NCBI GenBank assembly: GCA_002337055.1
Contig: DDFG01000004.1
Location: 438,382 to 502,381, forward strand
Direction of reading: 5' to 3'
Length of the DNA: 64,000 bases
Origin: Betaproteobacteria bacterium UBA1934
GTDB lineage: Bacteria > Pseudomonadota > Gammaproteobacteria > Burkholderiales > Rhodocyclaceae
Shown here piece after piece: positions 25,743 through 33,809 of this stretch. Each line of letters opens with the position of its first letter. The stretch's first letter is position 1. The translations under genes were made by a program, and so were the position numbers. The notes below the pieces were generated by a model. It saw nothing but the letters and a program-made list of their open reading frames with translations. It had not been told where the DNA came from and did not search any database.

Positions 25743-26651
25743 GTGCGACGAAAGATTCCTGGCACCGAATTGCTGATCGCCTTTGAAACCGCGGCGCGGC
25801 ATCAGAGCTTTACCCGCGCCGCCGAGGAACTCTCATTGACGCAAAGCGCCGTCTGCCGCCAGATCGCGGCGCTGGAAGACTTTCTCGGGGTCAAGCTGTT
25901 CGACCGCGTCAAGAAACGGGTGACGCTGTCGGAAGCCGGCCAGGTCTATGCCCGGCAGGTGCGCGAGAGCCTGAAGCGCTTCGAGCACGACACGCTGTCG
26001 CTGATGGCGCATCGCGGCGCCGGGCGGACGCTGGAACTGGCGGTGATCCCCACCTTCGCCACCAGCTGGCTGATCCCCCGGCTCGGCGATTTCCACGCCG
26101 CCCACCCGAGTATCACGGTCGACCTCACCGCCCGCGCCGAACCCTTCATGTTCACCGACACGCCCTTCGATGCCGCCATCCACTTCGGCGACCCGGTGTG
26201 GCCGGGCGCGCTGGCCGAATACCTGTTCGGCGAGGAAATCGTGCCGGTCTGCGCCCCCGCGCTGCTGGGCGGGCGGGTCGCGCTCTCGCCCGAAGAACTG
26301 GTCGAAATGCCGCTGCTGCACCAGTCGGCACGCCCGGACGCCTGGCGGGAATGGTTCGAGGGGGTCGGGCTGGGCGCCGTCAACGCCATGGGCGGCGCCC
26401 GTTTCGAGCTGTTTTCGATGCTCGTCACCGCCGCCAAGTTCGGCCTCGGCGTCGCGCTGGTGCCCAGCTTTTTCGTGATGAAGGATGTCGCCGCCGGCGA
26501 ACTGGTGATCCCCTGCAAACACGTGCTGAAAAGCCGCCGCAGTTACTACCTGGTCTACCCGGAAAACAAGGCCGGCTCGCCAACGCTGCAACTGTTCTGC
26601 GCCTGGCTGTTGAGGCAGGCCGAGGCGTTCCGGGCGACGACGGGCAACTAG
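25743..26651 (+). CDS. LysR-family regulator, divergent from glmS operon
   Basis: A 302-residue LysR-type transcriptional regulator: N-terminal winged HTH with FETAARHQSFTRAAEELSLT and CRQIAALEDFLGVKLFDR, then a substrate-binding domain resembling the GcvA group (IPTFATSWLIPRLGDFH). The start is GTG at 25743, preceded by GGAGAG; no in-frame ATG fits. Its divergent position suggests that it regulates the glutamate mutase/methylaspartate operon, with the inducer being an amino or dicarboxylic acid; that is inference. Confidence 0.88.
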   Translation: MRRKIPGTELLIAFETAARHQSFTRAAEELSLTQSAVCRQIAALEDFLGVKLFDRVKKRVTLSEAGQVYARQVRESLKRFEHDTLSLMAHRGAGRTLELAVIPTFATSWLIPRLGDFHAAHPSITVDLTARAEPFMFTDTPFDAAIHFGDPVWPGALAEYLFGEEIVPVCAPALLGGRVALSPEELVEMPLLHQSARPDAWREWFEGVGLGAVNAMGGARFELFSMLVTAAKFGLGVALVPSFFVMKDVAAGELVIPCKHVLKSRRSYYLVYPENKAGSPTLQLFCAWLLRQAEAFRATTGN

Positions 26652-26667
26652 CGCCTGATTGTCGCGC

Positions 26668-27339
26668 TTACTGGCGTTGCTCGTAGGTCTTGCTGAAGTC
26701 AATACCGCTGGTCGGATTGCCTTTGAGGACAGCGACGACGTGTTCTTCGTCGTAGGTATCCCACTTTGTGGCTGCGCCCGTTGGCGTCAGGCGGACGTTG
26801 ACCGGCGTCCGATTGATGGTGATGACCCACTTGAGGATTACCGCATCGTCCTTAACTTCGTGGGCAAGCAACGGAGTGTAATCACCCAGCTTTTCTTTAG
26901 GTCGCCCCTCACGCTGCCATTGCAGTTGCAGGCTGTGGGCCTGGAAGTAGTCGCGCATGATGGCAGCGACGTTGATGTTCTCCAGGATGAACTCGCGCCC
27001 GTCCTTGAGCTTCCAGCGCACGTGGAGCGGGTAGTAGGCTTGCAAGCCTAGTCGGTTCGCCGTCGCCCTACCCAATGGGCCCATGGCCCCCCAGTGGCGC
27101 CCAGGCCACAGCGCGTAGTCGTACTGAGCCCGTTCAACGTTCTCAAAATTCTCTTTGGTTTGTCCCGGCCCGAACGCATACATCCAGTACCCGCCCGGAA
27201 TGGGCGCATGACCGGGCTTGACCTGCGCATGTGCGGGCGCACCGGGCGTTTCGGCCGAGCCGGAAGACCCCGTCGTCGCGCAGCCTTGCATGACCAGCAA
27301 GGCTAGCAGCCCGCCTACCCGGCACAGCTTTTTCAGCAT
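26668..27339 (-). CDS. Putative lipoprotein of unknown function
   Basis: A 223-residue protein with signal peptide and lipobox LLVMQGC (Cys 20), followed by a low-complexity Gly/Ser/Ala segment. The mature part contains YPLHVRWKLKDGREFILENI and ends with ISGID-like text (NPTSGIDFSKTYEQRQ). I recognise no family. Asp at +2 of the lipobox is absent (ATT), so outer-membrane sorting by Lol is expected. GGGAG lies nine bases before the ATG at 27339. It converges with the LysR gene 16 bp away. Confidence 0.7.
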   Translation of the reverse strand: MLKKLCRVGGLLALLVMQGCATTGSSGSAETPGAPAHAQVKPGHAPIPGGYWMYAFGPGQTKENFENVERAQYDYALWPGRHWGAMGPLGRATANRLGLQAYYPLHVRWKLKDGREFILENINVAAIMRDYFQAHSLQLQWQREGRPKEKLGDYTPLLAHEVKDDAVILKWVITINRTPVNVRLTPTGAATKWDTYDEEHVVAVLKGNPTSGIDFSKTYEQRQ

Positions 27340-27369
27340 CAACGTTACTCCCACCATCACGGCTAAGGC

Positions 27370-27765
27370 CTATCGGCCCGCTTCGAGCGTGCGGGCAAAC
27401 GCCAGCACATGCCCGTCCGGATCAAGCGAGTAAGCCGCTTCGTGCCCCCAGTTGCGCGAGGCCAGCGGACTGAGTTCGCGCGCCCCGGCGGCAAGTGTTC
27501 GGGCATGTGCGGCCGAAGGGTCATCGACCAGCAGGTAAAGTTCGGCGCGCGGGATGCCTTGCGCGGTTGCCGGATGCGGCATGGCCGGCAGCAGCCGGGC
27601 GATGCCCGCCTCCGGCATCAGGCCGAGCACGGCGCCGCCGGGCAGGTCGAACTCGGTCATGCCGGGTACGTCGAGCCGCGGCGTCAGGGCCAGCGCCCTG
27701 GCGTAGAAATCGCGGCTACGCGCCTGATCGGCGACATAGAGGATGAAATGGGCGGTGCGGATCAT
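27370..27765 (-). CDS. VOC-family protein (lactoylglutathione lyase-like)
   Basis: A 131-residue single VOC domain: MIRTAHFILYVADQARSRDFY at the N terminus and HEAAYSLDPDGHVLAFAR at the C terminus, the repeated beta-alpha-beta-beta-beta signature. Relatives are annotated glyoxalase-like or bleomycin-resistance-like; substrate and metal dependence are unknown. ATG 27765 is chosen because it begins at the conserved first strand. Confidence 0.8.
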   Translation of the reverse strand: MIRTAHFILYVADQARSRDFYARALALTPRLDVPGMTEFDLPGGAVLGLMPEAGIARLLPAMPHPATAQGIPRAELYLLVDDPSAAHARTLAAGARELSPLASRNWGHEAAYSLDPDGHVLAFARTLEAGR

Positions 27766-27829
27766 GGCGTCGGCACGACGCACTCATACAGGCGCGGCGC
27801 CGAACGAACCGGCGCGAGCTCGCCGGCGA

Positions 27830-28168
27830 TCAGATTGCCGCTTCGTCGGTTTCGCCAGTACGGATGCGCACGACGCCTTCCACCGGCATGACGAAGATCT
27901 TGCCATCGCCGATCTTGCCGGTGCGGGCGGCTTTGACGATGGTATCGATGGAGGCATCGACCATGTCATCGGCCACGACGATTTCGATCTTGATCTTGGG
28001 CAGAAAATCGACGACGTATTCGGCGCCCCGGTACAGTTCGGTGTGCCCTTTCTGGCGGCCGAAACCCTTGACTTCGGTCACCGTCAGGCCGGTGATGCCG
28101 ACTTCCGAGAGCGCCTCGCGCACTTCGTCGAGTTTGAAGGGTTTGATGATGGCTTCGATCTTTTTCAT
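27830..28168 (-). CDS. glnB: Nitrogen regulatory protein PII
   Basis: A 112-residue PII signal protein. The T-loop with Tyr51 (ELYRGAEYVVDFLPK), the site of uridylylation by GlnD, is intact, as are the B-loop GKIGDGKIFV and the C-loop. PII senses 2-oxoglutarate and ATP/ADP and controls GlnE, NtrB and related targets. No amtB lies beside it, which favours the GlnB name over GlnK. It follows nadE by 15 bases in the same direction. Confidence 0.92.
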   Translation of the reverse strand: MKKIEAIIKPFKLDEVREALSEVGITGLTVTEVKGFGRQKGHTELYRGAEYVVDFLPKIKIEIVVADDMVDASIDTIVKAARTGKIGDGKIFVMPVEGVVRIRTGETDEAAI

Positions 28169-28183
28169 GTTGTCTCCCGAAAT

Positions 28184-29791
28184 CTAGAAAGCGTCGCGAT
28201 ATTTGTTGGTGATGGGGTAGCGCCAGTCCTTGCCGAACCCGCGCGGCGTGATGCGGATGCCCACCGGCGCCTGCCGGCGTTTGTATTCCGCCAGCCGCAG
28301 CAGACGCACGGTACGCCGCACGGCGTCTTCCGGCAAGCCGGCGGCGATGATCTCGCGCGGGCTCTGGTCGTCTTCCATGTAGGCTTTGACAATGGCATCG
28401 AGGATTTCGTAAGGCGGCAGCGAATCCTGGTCGGTCTGATCCGGTTTCAACTCGGCCGAAGGCGGCCGGACGATGATGTTTTCGGGGATCACCGGCGACA
28501 GCGTGTTGCGGTAGCGCGAGAGCCGCCAGACCAGCGTTTTGTACACATCCTTGATCACTGCAAAGCCGCCCGCCATGTCGCCATAGAGCGTGGCGTAGCC
28601 CACCGCCATTTCGGACTTGTTGCCGGTGGTCAGCACCAGCGCGCCGGTCTTGTTCGAGAGCGCCATCAGAACCATGCCGCGGATGCGCGCTTGCAGGTTT
28701 TCTTCGGTGGTGTCGGCGGGCAGCCCGGCAAATTCCTTGGCCAGCAGGCGGTCAAACACCTGCATCGCCGGTTCGATGGCGATTTCGTCGTAACGAACGC
28801 CGAGCGCATCGATCAACTCGCGCGAATCGTCGAGACTCATCTGTGCGGTGTAGGGCGAAGGCATCATGACCGCCCGCACCTTGTCCGGCCCCAGCGCATC
28901 GACAGCGACACACAGAGTCAGGGCCGAATCGATGCCGCCGGAAAGACCGATCAGCACGCCGGGAAAACCGTTCTTGCCAATGTAATCGCGCACACCGAGT
29001 ACCAGGGCGCGATACGCCTCGGCTTCTTCGGCAAGCACCGGCACCACTGTGGCAGAGGTCAGCGTACCCCCCTCGACCGTCACCAGCCCGACGGCTTCTT
29101 CGAACTGCGGCAGGCGCATGCACACCTCGCCGCGGGCGTCGAGCGCCAGCGACGCGCCGTCGAAGACCAGTTCGTCCTGGCCGCCGACCAGATTGGCATA
29201 AACCACCGGCAGCCCGGTCGCGGCGATGCGCTCGCGCAACACTTCGACGCGCCGCGACTGCTTTTGCAGGTGCAGCGGCGAGGCGTTCAGCACCAGCAGC
29301 AGGTCTGCCCCTGCGGCGCGCGCCAGTTCGGCCGCTCCCTCTTCCCACACGTCTTCGCAGATGTTGAGGCCGCATCGAACGCCTTCGATCTCGATGACGC
29401 AGGGCGCCTCACCGGCATCGAAATAGCGGACTTCATCGAACACTTCGGTGTTGGGCAGCCTGATCTTGCGGTAAGTGGCCTTGCGCTGCCCCCCTTCGAT
29501 CAGCGTGGCTGCGTTGTAGCGCCTGCCGCCTTCGGCCAGAGGATGACCGACGATAACGGCAATGCCTGGCAGCCGGGCGGCCAGATCGTTCAGCGCCGTA
29601 TCGCAGGCGGCGTAGAAATCCGGTCGCAGCAGCAGGTCTTCCGGCGGATAGCCGCAGATCGCCAGCTCGGGTGTCAGCAGGACATGTGCGCCCTTGGCCC
29701 GGGCGTCTTCGGCACAACGAAGGATACGTTCCGCATTGCCGGCCAGATCGCCGACAACCGCGTTGAACTGGGCAACGGCGACGCGCAACAT
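28184..29791 (-). CDS. nadE: Glutamine-dependent NAD+ synthetase
   Basis: A 535-residue two-domain enzyme. The N-terminal nitrilase-type glutaminase domain (1-265) has Glu in LTPELAICGYP, Lys in TYRKIRLPN and Cys in LNICEDVWEE. The C-terminal synthetase domain carries the PP-loop LIGLSGGIDSALTL. It amidates nicotinic-acid adenine dinucleotide to NAD+ using glutamine nitrogen. The start MLRVAVAQFNAVVGD at 29791 is the standard family start and lies one base from the ppa stop, suggesting a ppa-nadE-glnB operon. Confidence 0.95.
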   Translation of the reverse strand: MLRVAVAQFNAVVGDLAGNAERILRCAEDARAKGAHVLLTPELAICGYPPEDLLLRPDFYAACDTALNDLAARLPGIAVIVGHPLAEGGRRYNAATLIEGGQRKATYRKIRLPNTEVFDEVRYFDAGEAPCVIEIEGVRCGLNICEDVWEEGAAELARAAGADLLLVLNASPLHLQKQSRRVEVLRERIAATGLPVVYANLVGGQDELVFDGASLALDARGEVCMRLPQFEEAVGLVTVEGGTLTSATVVPVLAEEAEAYRALVLGVRDYIGKNGFPGVLIGLSGGIDSALTLCVAVDALGPDKVRAVMMPSPYTAQMSLDDSRELIDALGVRYDEIAIEPAMQVFDRLLAKEFAGLPADTTEENLQARIRGMVLMALSNKTGALVLTTGNKSEMAVGYATLYGDMAGGFAVIKDVYKTLVWRLSRYRNTLSPVIPENIIVRPPSAELKPDQTDQDSLPPYEILDAIVKAYMEDDQSPREIIAAGLPEDAVRRTVRLLRLAEYKRRQAPVGIRITPRGFGKDWRYPITNKYRDAF

Positions 29792-29792
29792 G

Positions 29793-30341
29793 TCAGTAAG
29801 CGGGCTTCTCGGAGGCTTCCTGGTAGCGATCGATACCTTGCGCGATTTCGCGCTTGGCTTCTTCCGGCCCCAACCAGCCCAGCACGCGGACAAACTTGCC
29901 CGGCTCGAGATCCTTGTAATGCTGGAAGAAGTGCGAAATCTGATCGAGCATGATCTGCGGCAGGTCGCGCGGTGTCTGCACGTCGCGGTAATAGTAGGTC
30001 AGCTTGTCGACCGGCACGGCAAGTACTTTGGCGTCGTTGCCGGCTTCGTCCTGCATGTCGAGCAGACCGATCGGGCGGCAGCGCACGACCACACCCGGCG
30101 GCAGCGGGAATTGCGCCACGACCAGCACATCCACCGGGTCGCCGTCGCCCGAAATGGTGTGCGGCACATAGCCGTAGTTACAGGGATAAATCATCGCCGT
30201 GGCCATGAAGCGATCCACGAAAATAGCGCCGCTGGCCTTGTCGACCTCGTATTTAACGGGGTCGGCATGCATCGGAATCTCGATGATGACATTGAAATCG
30301 TTGGGGGGATTGGTTCCCGTGGGCACGTCGTGCAGAGCCAT
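29793..30341 (-). CDS. ppa: Inorganic pyrophosphatase (family I)
   Basis: A 182-residue soluble pyrophosphatase hydrolysing PPi to 2 Pi. Family-I signatures are present: KYEVDKASGAIFVDRF, YGYVPHT and DGDPVDVLV with the metal-binding Asp residues. GAGG lies before the ATG at 30341. Its position directly upstream of nadE is sensible, since NAD synthetase releases PPi. A minus-strand TATAAT near 30377-30382 may be its -10 box. Confidence 0.95.
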   Translation of the reverse strand: MALHDVPTGTNPPNDFNVIIEIPMHADPVKYEVDKASGAIFVDRFMATAMIYPCNYGYVPHTISGDGDPVDVLVVAQFPLPPGVVVRCRPIGLLDMQDEAGNDAKVLAVPVDKLTYYYRDVQTPRDLPQIMLDQISHFFQHYKDLEPGKFVRVLGWLGPEEAKREIAQGIDRYQEASEKPAY

Positions 30342-30403
30342 GCTTGCCTCGCCTGTTTGTTGTGGTGGGAACCGCGATTATACAGCTTGCGCCGGATTCA
30401 ACC

Positions 30404-31456
30404 TTACGCCACTGTAATGTTCGGCGTTCCCGCCACGATTTCGCCGATGATGCTGGCCTTGAAGAATTCCTGTTGCAAAAGGCTCGCCACGATTTCGGTC
30501 GCCGCTTCCGGCGCGCAGGTAATGAGCAGGCCGCCCGAGGTTTGGGGATCGGTCAACAGGGCTTTTTCGGCCTCGCTGAGCACATCGGCAAGCTCGACGT
30601 GCGCACCGTAGCTCGCCCAGTTGCGCGCCGAGGCGCCCGTCACCGCGCCGCTTTCGGCCAGCGCCAGCACCGAGGGCAGCATGGGCAGACGCGGCCAATC
30701 CAGCCGCGCGCCCACGCCGGAAGCGTGGCAAACTTCCCACAGATGGCCGAGCAGACCAAAGCCGGTCACGTCGGTCAACGCATGAACCGAGGGCAGGCAG
30801 CCGAGCACCGCGCCAGGCCGGTTGAGCTGCGTGGTCACCGCCAGCAGGCCACTGTATTCCGCCGCCGAGAGCACACCCTTTTTCAGTGCCGCCGAGTAGA
30901 TGCCGACGCCCAGCGGCTTGCTGAGAATGATCTTGTCGCCCGGTTTGGCGCCATTGTTGCGTTTGATGTTTTCAAGGTGGACGTGCCCGATCACCGCCAG
31001 CCCGTAAATAGGTTCGGCCGATTCGATGCTGTGCCCCCCCGCCACGGGAATGCCCGCCGCCCGGCAGACGGCCTCGCCGCCTTCCAGAATGCGGGCAATG
31101 GTCTCTTCCGACACCTTTTTCAGCGGCATGCCGACAATCGCCAGCGCGAACAGCGGCGTGCCGCCCATGGCGTACACATCGGAAATGGCGTTGGTTGCCG
31201 CGATACGCCCGAAATCGAAAGGATCGTCGACAATGGGCATGAAGAAATCGGTGGTCGCCACAATCGCTTCGGCGTCGTTGATCTGATACACCGCCGCGTC
31301 GTCGCTGGTTTCCCGCCCGACGAGCAACTGCGGCGGCGCCACACCTCCCGTCATGCGTCGCAGGATGTCCTCCAGCACGCCGGGGGCCATCTTGCAGCCG
31401 CAGCCGCCGCCATGCGAAAGCTGGGTGAGCCGAACGGATTCGGGTGCGGCGTTCAT
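30404..31456 (-). CDS. selD: Selenide, water dikinase (selenophosphate synthetase)
   Basis: A 350-residue SelD. The active-site segment SHGGGCGCK places Cys19 and Lys22 where E. coli has Cys17 and Lys20, so this is a Cys, not a selenocysteine, form. It makes selenophosphate from selenide and ATP for selenocysteine or 2-selenouridine. Further conserved motifs are TDFFMPIVDDPFDFG, VAGGHSIE and LTDVTGFGLLGH. Its start overlaps the small HMA-domain gene by four bases. No selA, selB or selU is visible in the window. Confidence 0.95.
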   Translation of the reverse strand: MNAAPESVRLTQLSHGGGCGCKMAPGVLEDILRRMTGGVAPPQLLVGRETSDDAAVYQINDAEAIVATTDFFMPIVDDPFDFGRIAATNAISDVYAMGGTPLFALAIVGMPLKKVSEETIARILEGGEAVCRAAGIPVAGGHSIESAEPIYGLAVIGHVHLENIKRNNGAKPGDKIILSKPLGVGIYSAALKKGVLSAAEYSGLLAVTTQLNRPGAVLGCLPSVHALTDVTGFGLLGHLWEVCHASGVGARLDWPRLPMLPSVLALAESGAVTGASARNWASYGAHVELADVLSEAEKALLTDPQTSGGLLITCAPEAATEIVASLLQQEFFKASIIGEIVAGTPNITVA

Positions 31457-31671
31457 GACTGCACGGCCTCGGCATCGAACCCCGCATCCTCGATGGCGGT
31501 GCACAACGCCGCTGGGGTCACCACCGCCGGATCGTAGGTGACCTCGGCCTTGCCGGGCTCCAGCACGACTTCGCAACAGGTCACGCCGGGAAGACCGGCC
31601 AAAATGCCTCGCACATTGCCCACACACCCCTGACAGTGCATTCCGCTGATGTTGATCACCACTTCGGCCAT
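31453..31671 (-). CDS. Heavy-metal-associated (HMA) domain protein, small metallochaperone
   Basis: A 72-residue ferredoxin-like HMA domain with the metal-binding loop SGMHCQGCVGN (MxCxxC), as in CopZ/Atx1 chaperones. It contains extra cysteines (TCCEV, ALCTA). It sits between the PAS-GGDEF-EAL gene and selD; the upstream Cu+ ATPase is a plausible partner, but the four-base overlap is with selD, which raises a possible selenium link. The last point is inference. Confidence 0.85.
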   Translation of the reverse strand: MAEVVINISGMHCQGCVGNVRGILAGLPGVTCCEVVLEPGKAEVTYDPAVVTPAALCTAIEDAGFDAEAVQS

Positions 31672-33809
31672 TTTCGATTCACCTTTGCAAAGGGTTGATG
31701 ACGTAAGAGTTCCCCGAATTCCTCGGGCGAAACCGGCTCGCTGAAATAATACCCCTGCGCCAGATCGCAGAAACGCTCTTCAAGCAGCGCCAGCTGCGCG
31801 GCCGTTTCGACACCCTCGGCGAGCACTGAGAGGCGCAGACTGTGTCCAATACTGATAATCGCAGAAGCAATGGCAAGATCGTCGCCATCCTCATTGATAT
31901 CGCGGATGAAAGAACGGTCGATCTTCAGCTTGCCAACCGGAAAACGTTTCAGATAGGCCAGCGACGAGTATCCGGTGCCAAAATCATCCACCGCCAGGCC
32001 TACCCCCATGCGGTGCAGTGACGACAAGGTCCCGAGATTGACTTCCGCGTCGTGCATCACGGTACCCTCGGTCATCTCCAGTTCCAGCACGTGCGGCTCC
32101 AGGCCGGAGCTGGCGAGGACACCGGCCACCATGTCGATGAAACCACTCTGACGAAACTGCACGGGCGACACATTGACCGCGATGTTCACCGCCGGCAACC
32201 CAGCCTCCAGCCACACGCGCCCCTGACGAGCCGCTTCCGCCAGCACCCAGTCGCCAATGGAATTGATCAGCCCGGTGTCTTCGGCCAGCGGGATGAAACG
32301 AGTTGGCGGGACCAGACCCAAGTGCGGATGACGCCAGCGAACCAGCGCTTCACAGCCAACTATCCGCCCGGTCACGAGGCACACCAACGGCTGGTAGGCA
32401 AGCGCGAACTGCCGGCAGGTCAGAGCCTGACGCAGGGCGTTTTCCATCAGCAGGCGTTCGAGGCTAGCTAGATTCAGGCTGGCCGAATAGAACTGGAAAT
32501 TTCGCCGTCCTGCCTCCTTGGCCTGATACATGGCGGCGTCGGCATTTTTCATCAAGGTGCCAAAATCCTGACCGTCATCGGGATAGAGGCTGATTCCAAT
32601 GGAGGGCGACATGGCCAGTTCGTGTTCGCCGACGCGGAAAGGCCGTTCGCAAAGCTCAAGCAGGCGCCTCGCCACATCGGCCGCATCGGCACCGGCCATG
32701 TCCGGCAACACGAGAATGAATTCGTCGCCGCCCTGCCGTGCCAGCGTATCGACCTTGCGCAACGCCCCGCGAATACGTTCGGCAAACAGACACAGCAACT
32801 GGTCGCCCACCTTGTGGCCCAAGGTATCGTTGATCCGCTTGAAATGATCGAGATCGATCAGGCACAGGGCCAGCTTGTCCTGTCTGCGTTCAGCCTCGGC
32901 AACCAGTTGGCCGAAGCGATCCTCGACCAGGGCGCGGTTGGGGAGTCCGGTCACCGGATCGTGGAAGGCGAGTTCCCGGATACGCTGCTCGGCGCTCGCC
33001 TTTTCACTGAGGTCGCAAACGGTGCCGACCGTGGCGGCCTCGCCGCGATAGGTGGTGGGCGCGGTCAGCACCATAATCGGAAAAGCGCTGCCATCCTTGC
33101 GCAGGCCGACGCTCTCATAGGGTTCACCCACCTGCCCGTTGCGCCGGCGGCGAATCTGGTCGACGACGATCTGGCGGTGTTCGGCGGGCGTCAGATCAAA
33201 GGAATTCATGCCGATCATCTCGTCCGGTTCATAGCCGAACAGTCGCGGAATCAGCGAATTGACGAAAACCAGTCGTCCCTTTTGCATGACGAAGACGCCG
33301 ATTTGCGAGGTGCCCATGGTGGCGGTGAATAGTTCTTCGCTTTCCGCCAGAGCCAGTTCGACGCGCTTGCGTTCCGAGATGTCGATGCCGACGCCGACCA
33401 CACGCTCCCCCACTTCCCCCACGCGATAGAGACTGAAATGCATCCAGTGGATGCGGCCGGCAGTATCGACAATACGACAATCGCACTCCGCCCGGCCATC
33501 GACCATCACGCGGTCGTCGGTGCAGCGCGCCAGTTCGCGGTCGTCGGGGTGAATGGACTGGCGCCAGAGTTCCGGATGATTCAGGAATTCAAGGCGGCTG
33601 TGACCATAGATGCGTTCCGCGGCTTCATTGACGTAAAGCACGCGATGCTCGGCGATCGAATATGACCAGACGATCTCGTCCAGATTGTGCAGCAGTTCGC
33701 CGAGCAATTCTTCATTGTCGCCGATCGCCAGGTCGATCACCGAACGGGTGAAGGCCTGCATCAGCGTCAGATCCTGGCTTTCGATGCCCTTTCTCAAATC
33801 CCTCTCCAC
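31656..33809 (-). CDS. PAS-PAS-GGDEF-EAL cyclic-di-GMP signalling protein
   Basis: A 717-residue cytoplasmic protein. PAS domains lie near 35-150 and 155-275, GGDEF near 280-440 and EAL near 455-700. GGDEF is intact (360-364) with an I-site RKVD (351-354) five residues before it, and EAL is intact (487-489) with DDFGTGYSSL. It could therefore be bifunctional. The GTG at 33809 begins 98 bases inside the upstream ATPase end; an ATG at 33761 (MQAFTRSVID) with AGGA ten bases upstream is a credible alternative start. It overlaps the HMA gene by 16 bases. Confidence 0.88.
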   Translation of the reverse strand: MERDLRKGIESQDLTLMQAFTRSVIDLAIGDNEELLGELLHNLDEIVWSYSIAEHRVLYVNEAAERIYGHSRLEFLNHPELWRQSIHPDDRELARCTDDRVMVDGRAECDCRIVDTAGRIHWMHFSLYRVGEVGERVVGVGIDISERKRVELALAESEELFTATMGTSQIGVFVMQKGRLVFVNSLIPRLFGYEPDEMIGMNSFDLTPAEHRQIVVDQIRRRRNGQVGEPYESVGLRKDGSAFPIMVLTAPTTYRGEAATVGTVCDLSEKASAEQRIRELAFHDPVTGLPNRALVEDRFGQLVAEAERRQDKLALCLIDLDHFKRINDTLGHKVGDQLLCLFAERIRGALRKVDTLARQGGDEFILVLPDMAGADAADVARRLLELCERPFRVGEHELAMSPSIGISLYPDDGQDFGTLMKNADAAMYQAKEAGRRNFQFYSASLNLASLERLLMENALRQALTCRQFALAYQPLVCLVTGRIVGCEALVRWRHPHLGLVPPTRFIPLAEDTGLINSIGDWVLAEAARQGRVWLEAGLPAVNIAVNVSPVQFRQSGFIDMVAGVLASSGLEPHVLELEMTEGTVMHDAEVNLGTLSSLHRMGVGLAVDDFGTGYSSLAYLKRFPVGKLKIDRSFIRDINEDGDDLAIASAIISIGHSLRLSVLAEGVETAAQLALLEERFCDLAQGYYFSEPVSPEEFGELLRHQPFAKVNRKWPKW

